Positions 61,157 to 64,000 of a stretch of DNA of 64,000 bases are shown piece by piece. Each line of letters begins with the position of its first letter. The first letter of the stretch is position 1. The DNA is taken from NCBI RefSeq assembly GCF_035582795.1, contig NC_134367.1, positions 2,606,501 to 2,670,500 on the forward strand. The letters are read 5' to 3'. The stretch comes from Mycteria americana (taxonomy: Eukaryota > Chordata > Aves > Ciconiiformes > Ciconiidae). The notes beneath the pieces are model-generated. The model saw only the letters and a list, made by a program, of their open reading frames with translations. It ran no database searches and was not told the origin of the DNA. Both the position numbers and the translations under genes were made by a program.

Positions 61157-64000
61157 GGGCAGAAGTGTAAGAGAGTGTATGAGGTTTCTGTACAGGGTGT
61201 ACTTCCAGCAGTAAGGCCTGTAGTTTACTGATCTCTTACTCTCCTTCATATGCTATTCAGGCAATAAGTAACCACATGAAAAACACCTCAGACAAACGAA
61301 AAAACGTCCTTTTCGTATACAGCTAGTGTTCTTTTTCAAGTCTGCTGTTCCAAATAATGAAGTGCCTCAAACCCTGAAATTATGAAAGCACATTGCTAAA
61401 TGCCCCTTTTTTAAAAATTTATTTTCATAACACCACGATAACCAGAACATTTTCATCACTGCTAGTCTGCTGACTGAAGTAATCTCTGTTTCTTCTAAAC
61501 TTGTCAGTGGGTAGAAACAAGATGGAGTGTCTTGGGAATAAATCTGCCAGTGTACAGCTTTACCTTGGAGGAAAAAGATTGCCCTCTTTCACTTGCATCT
61601 GCCAAACCGTGTACCTCTGCAGGGGTGAAAGAGCCCCACAGGCTTTCTGGCGAAGCATGTGAAAAAGAAAACAAAACTTGGATCCTACTCTTTGCTTGAC
61701 ATGGATAATACCTTTAGGGGTGGACCTGATGAAAGTCTGGGTCATCAGAGAAGAAGAAGAGGGGAAAGCAGAAAAGGAAGGTAGAGCCACAGATCAATAT
61801 TTTAAGCACAACCAGTTGACAAGGTCATGGGGATGGAGAGGGGCAAGGAGACTTGTTTGATCTGCTGCTGCAGTGAGCACACATCTGCCAGATCCCAACC
61901 CAGTTCCAGCATCACTGGCGGACATGCGGCTTCTCTGATAACTAGTCGTATTCTGAAGTGAACCACAGATGGGTGCCCTATGACTGTCCATCAAACCTAC
62001 CTTCAGTTGTAAGGAAGAGGGCAGACATTGGCGAGACTGCCATGCTTGTAGTCTCCTTTTATGGCACAATTTTGTGCAAACTTGTTTGGGGATGGAAAAG
62101 GGTTGCACACTTATTTTATTACAAGTAACTGAGAGCTCACAGAGCTTTTCAGAACACCATTTCATGTTTTGTAAAGTTCCTAACAAGTTTATTGTTTGTA
62201 CAGCATGTTATCAGATTACTGTTTGGGAAAAGGGGATGATGATCTTAAATCCAAAACCTATTTTAAAAAAGATAATATTTAAATTTTATGCGGTGTATTT
62301 GCTATTGCCAAGTGATACCACATTCCTCTTAATACTTTTTTGTGCCATACAGCAATGCAAAAATAAAGGATCGTAAGGCATTACTTATTTTTCTTCTGTG
62401 CTTGTTCCTGGTACTAGTGATGGCAGATACACTTCTGGTTTCTTTTCTTAGGTCGGCAACAGGGCGTAGGTTCTTCAGCTCACTTCAGCTGAATATACGT
62501 GCGTCTTGCATTGAGCATCATTGTATTCACATAGGATCGTGCAGTAGCAGTTTTCTGTGCTTGCCAAGGGTTTGCGGTACCCCTGTCTTGCAGTTAATCT
62601 CCCTCTGTCAAGTGACCTGATGCCAAGTACAATTTCTGGAATTCTGCTAAAGAAGGTTTGGTGGTATCTGCGAAGGTGCATAGGGGTCTCCTGGAGAGTC
62701 ATAGATGAAGGAAGGTCTCTGCCTGTGCAGTCAGATGAACGCTCTGTTTTCTTAGGGCTGTTGCATGTTTTGCAGTGCCTCCCTCCCATTTTTGTGCTCT
62801 GGAACTTGCCTGTCACTGGCCATGACTTATATGGCAACTGAGTGTTAGTCTTCGTAGTGGACATTTGTATCCTCTTTGGAACAAGCAAGCTGCAGGTCTG
62901 AGTGGAATTGACAGCCAAAGAGGAAGGCCTGTCTTTGAAAGACTATACTTGTTTTAAGTCCAACATGTAAACCTGCACAACTGCAAGATCAAAAGCCAAG
63001 CTCTGTAAGTACTGATTCTAGTAGCCTTGGTTAGTTGTCCTCTAGACATTGGGAAAACTAGTATGTTTTCTTATCTTTGTATGTCCTGTTACTAGCAGGC
63101 TGAGATTAGTTTATCAGAGTTTTATGTACCAGATGGATGTTCTGAAGGCACTGCTGACCATATCAGACCTGCAAGGTGCTGTGCTTCTGGTGCTGTTGCT
63201 GGTTTTCCTTCAGTTGGGTACCTCTTGCCATGTGTGGTATGCAGGGCAACTCTGTCAGGTTGTTCTCCAACATGAATGAGCTCCCCACTGAGACCTGGAA
63301 GCCACGATAGCAACAGTTTCTTTCTTGTTCCTCCGGTGCGCTGTTGGGCATAGTGTGCTTGGTCTGCATCCTGTTGCACTCAAATTGCAGTCAAACAGGG
63401 TAAATAATTCCTCTGTGCCAAAACGGATACTGGGTGCTAGCTAGACTAGAGAGATGGTGAACTTGGGGCACTTCAGGAGATCAAGTTCTTCCGCAGCGTA
63501 CTGCATGGTAATTCATTTGGGCAGTTCCAGTTGGTGAGAAATTTAACTGCAGCATTATTACGGTTGTAACCACGCAGGGATGGACTGCACGTGAGCCTGC
63601 CTGGACAGACTTAGTAAGCAGAGATGCTCACATCTAACAACATTCTACAGTGGAGGTATACTCGCAGTATGCACACATTATGCTTGGCAATATAAAATCT
63701 CATTTCAGCTGGCATATCCAGTGCTAGTATGTCACTGTATTCCTAGCTGTCAAGGTAATTAGTGTTAATTGGGATCTTTTTTGAATGAGCCTCTCATTTA
63801 TTGTATGTTTGGCCCAGGCTTGGACTCAAGGACTTGGCAGTCTCCCATCTGCAGTTTTGTCCAGATGAACGTATATGCCTTACGGTGTACATATCAACAG
63901 AGTTCAAGGTATAATCCCTATTGTTGGCATGCAAGTGCTTTAAATCTTCATTCTACTGTAGGGTATGTTTTGCCCATTGTAGCAGTTAGCTGGCATTGGA

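Larger units (their letters stand above)
59291..64000 (+). other. HMBOX1: Presumed HMBOX1 intron 1, last segment
   Basis: No exon was recognised up to the window end. Two A16 tracts (60,687-60,702 and 60,768-60,783) and (ATTT)5 (61,137-61,156) are present. Minus-strand open frames of 130 codons (61,794-62,186) and 147 codons (62,475-62,918) have no recognisable domain. The HMBOX1 coding start, which should encode a protein beginning MLSSFPVVLLETM, is not present. Confidence 0.55.

Noticed and set aside
61794..62918. Minus-strand open frames of 130 and 147 codons
   Set aside because: No domain, promoter or splice context; lengths are possible by chance in this composition.
1..64000. CRISPR arrays, bacterial operons, tRNA or rRNA genes
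   Set aside because: No regularly spaced direct repeats, no prokaryotic gene layout, and no cloverleaf or rRNA sequence that I can recognise.

Overview
The window looks like avian nuclear DNA. The youngest interspersed repeats are CR1 LINEs with the bird-type tail of repeated ATTCTATG-like octamers (12,219-12,245). Introns are a few kilobases long. The protein-coding content matches a conserved vertebrate gene pair. There are no bacterial-type operons, no CRISPR array, and no RNA gene that I can support.

Left part (1-23,316, minus strand): the first six coding exons of INTS9, the Integrator complex subunit related to CPSF100 (inactive metallo-beta-lactamase/beta-CASP fold). The exons were assembled by eye from splice signals and from similarity to the INTS9 protein as I know it. 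They are 23,308-23,316 (codons 1-3), 18,992-19,119, 12,721-12,781, 8,054-8,116, 4,493-4,632 and 2,770-2,856. Together they make 488 coding nt (162 full codons), every junction keeps phase, and no stop intervenes. The gene continues beyond position 1.

Middle (about 22,900-25,100): a strong CpG island acting as a head-to-head promoter. INTS9 starts leftward at 23,316. Rightward, a non-coding first exon ends at a good donor at 23,975. The rightward gene is inferred to be HMBOX1 from the conserved INTS9-HMBOX1 head-to-head order in vertebrates; none of its coding sequence is in the window. The island carries four copies of the ACTACAANTCCCAGCATGC-type (ZNF143/THAP11) element, a CCAAT box, and a YY1-type AACATGGCG box overlapping a 16-bp perfect palindrome.

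Right part (23,976-64,000): about 40 kb with no supportable coding exon, read as HMBOX1 intron 1. It holds ancient amniote repeats: a 1.3-kb decayed CR1 at 31,570-32,870, a CR1/L3-type reverse transcriptase remnant near 58,940-59,290, MIR-like SINEs, other old repeat fragments, homopolymer tracts and AT-rich blocks.

INTS9 introns 2 and 3 hold the younger CR1 copies. A plus-strand copy (10,085-12,245) and a minus-strand copy (13,826-15,215) point their 3' ends at each other across INTS9 exon 3. No intact mobile-element gene is present. I found no clearly new biological system. The most interesting items are the promoter element array and the inverted CR1 pair around a small exon with a weak donor.
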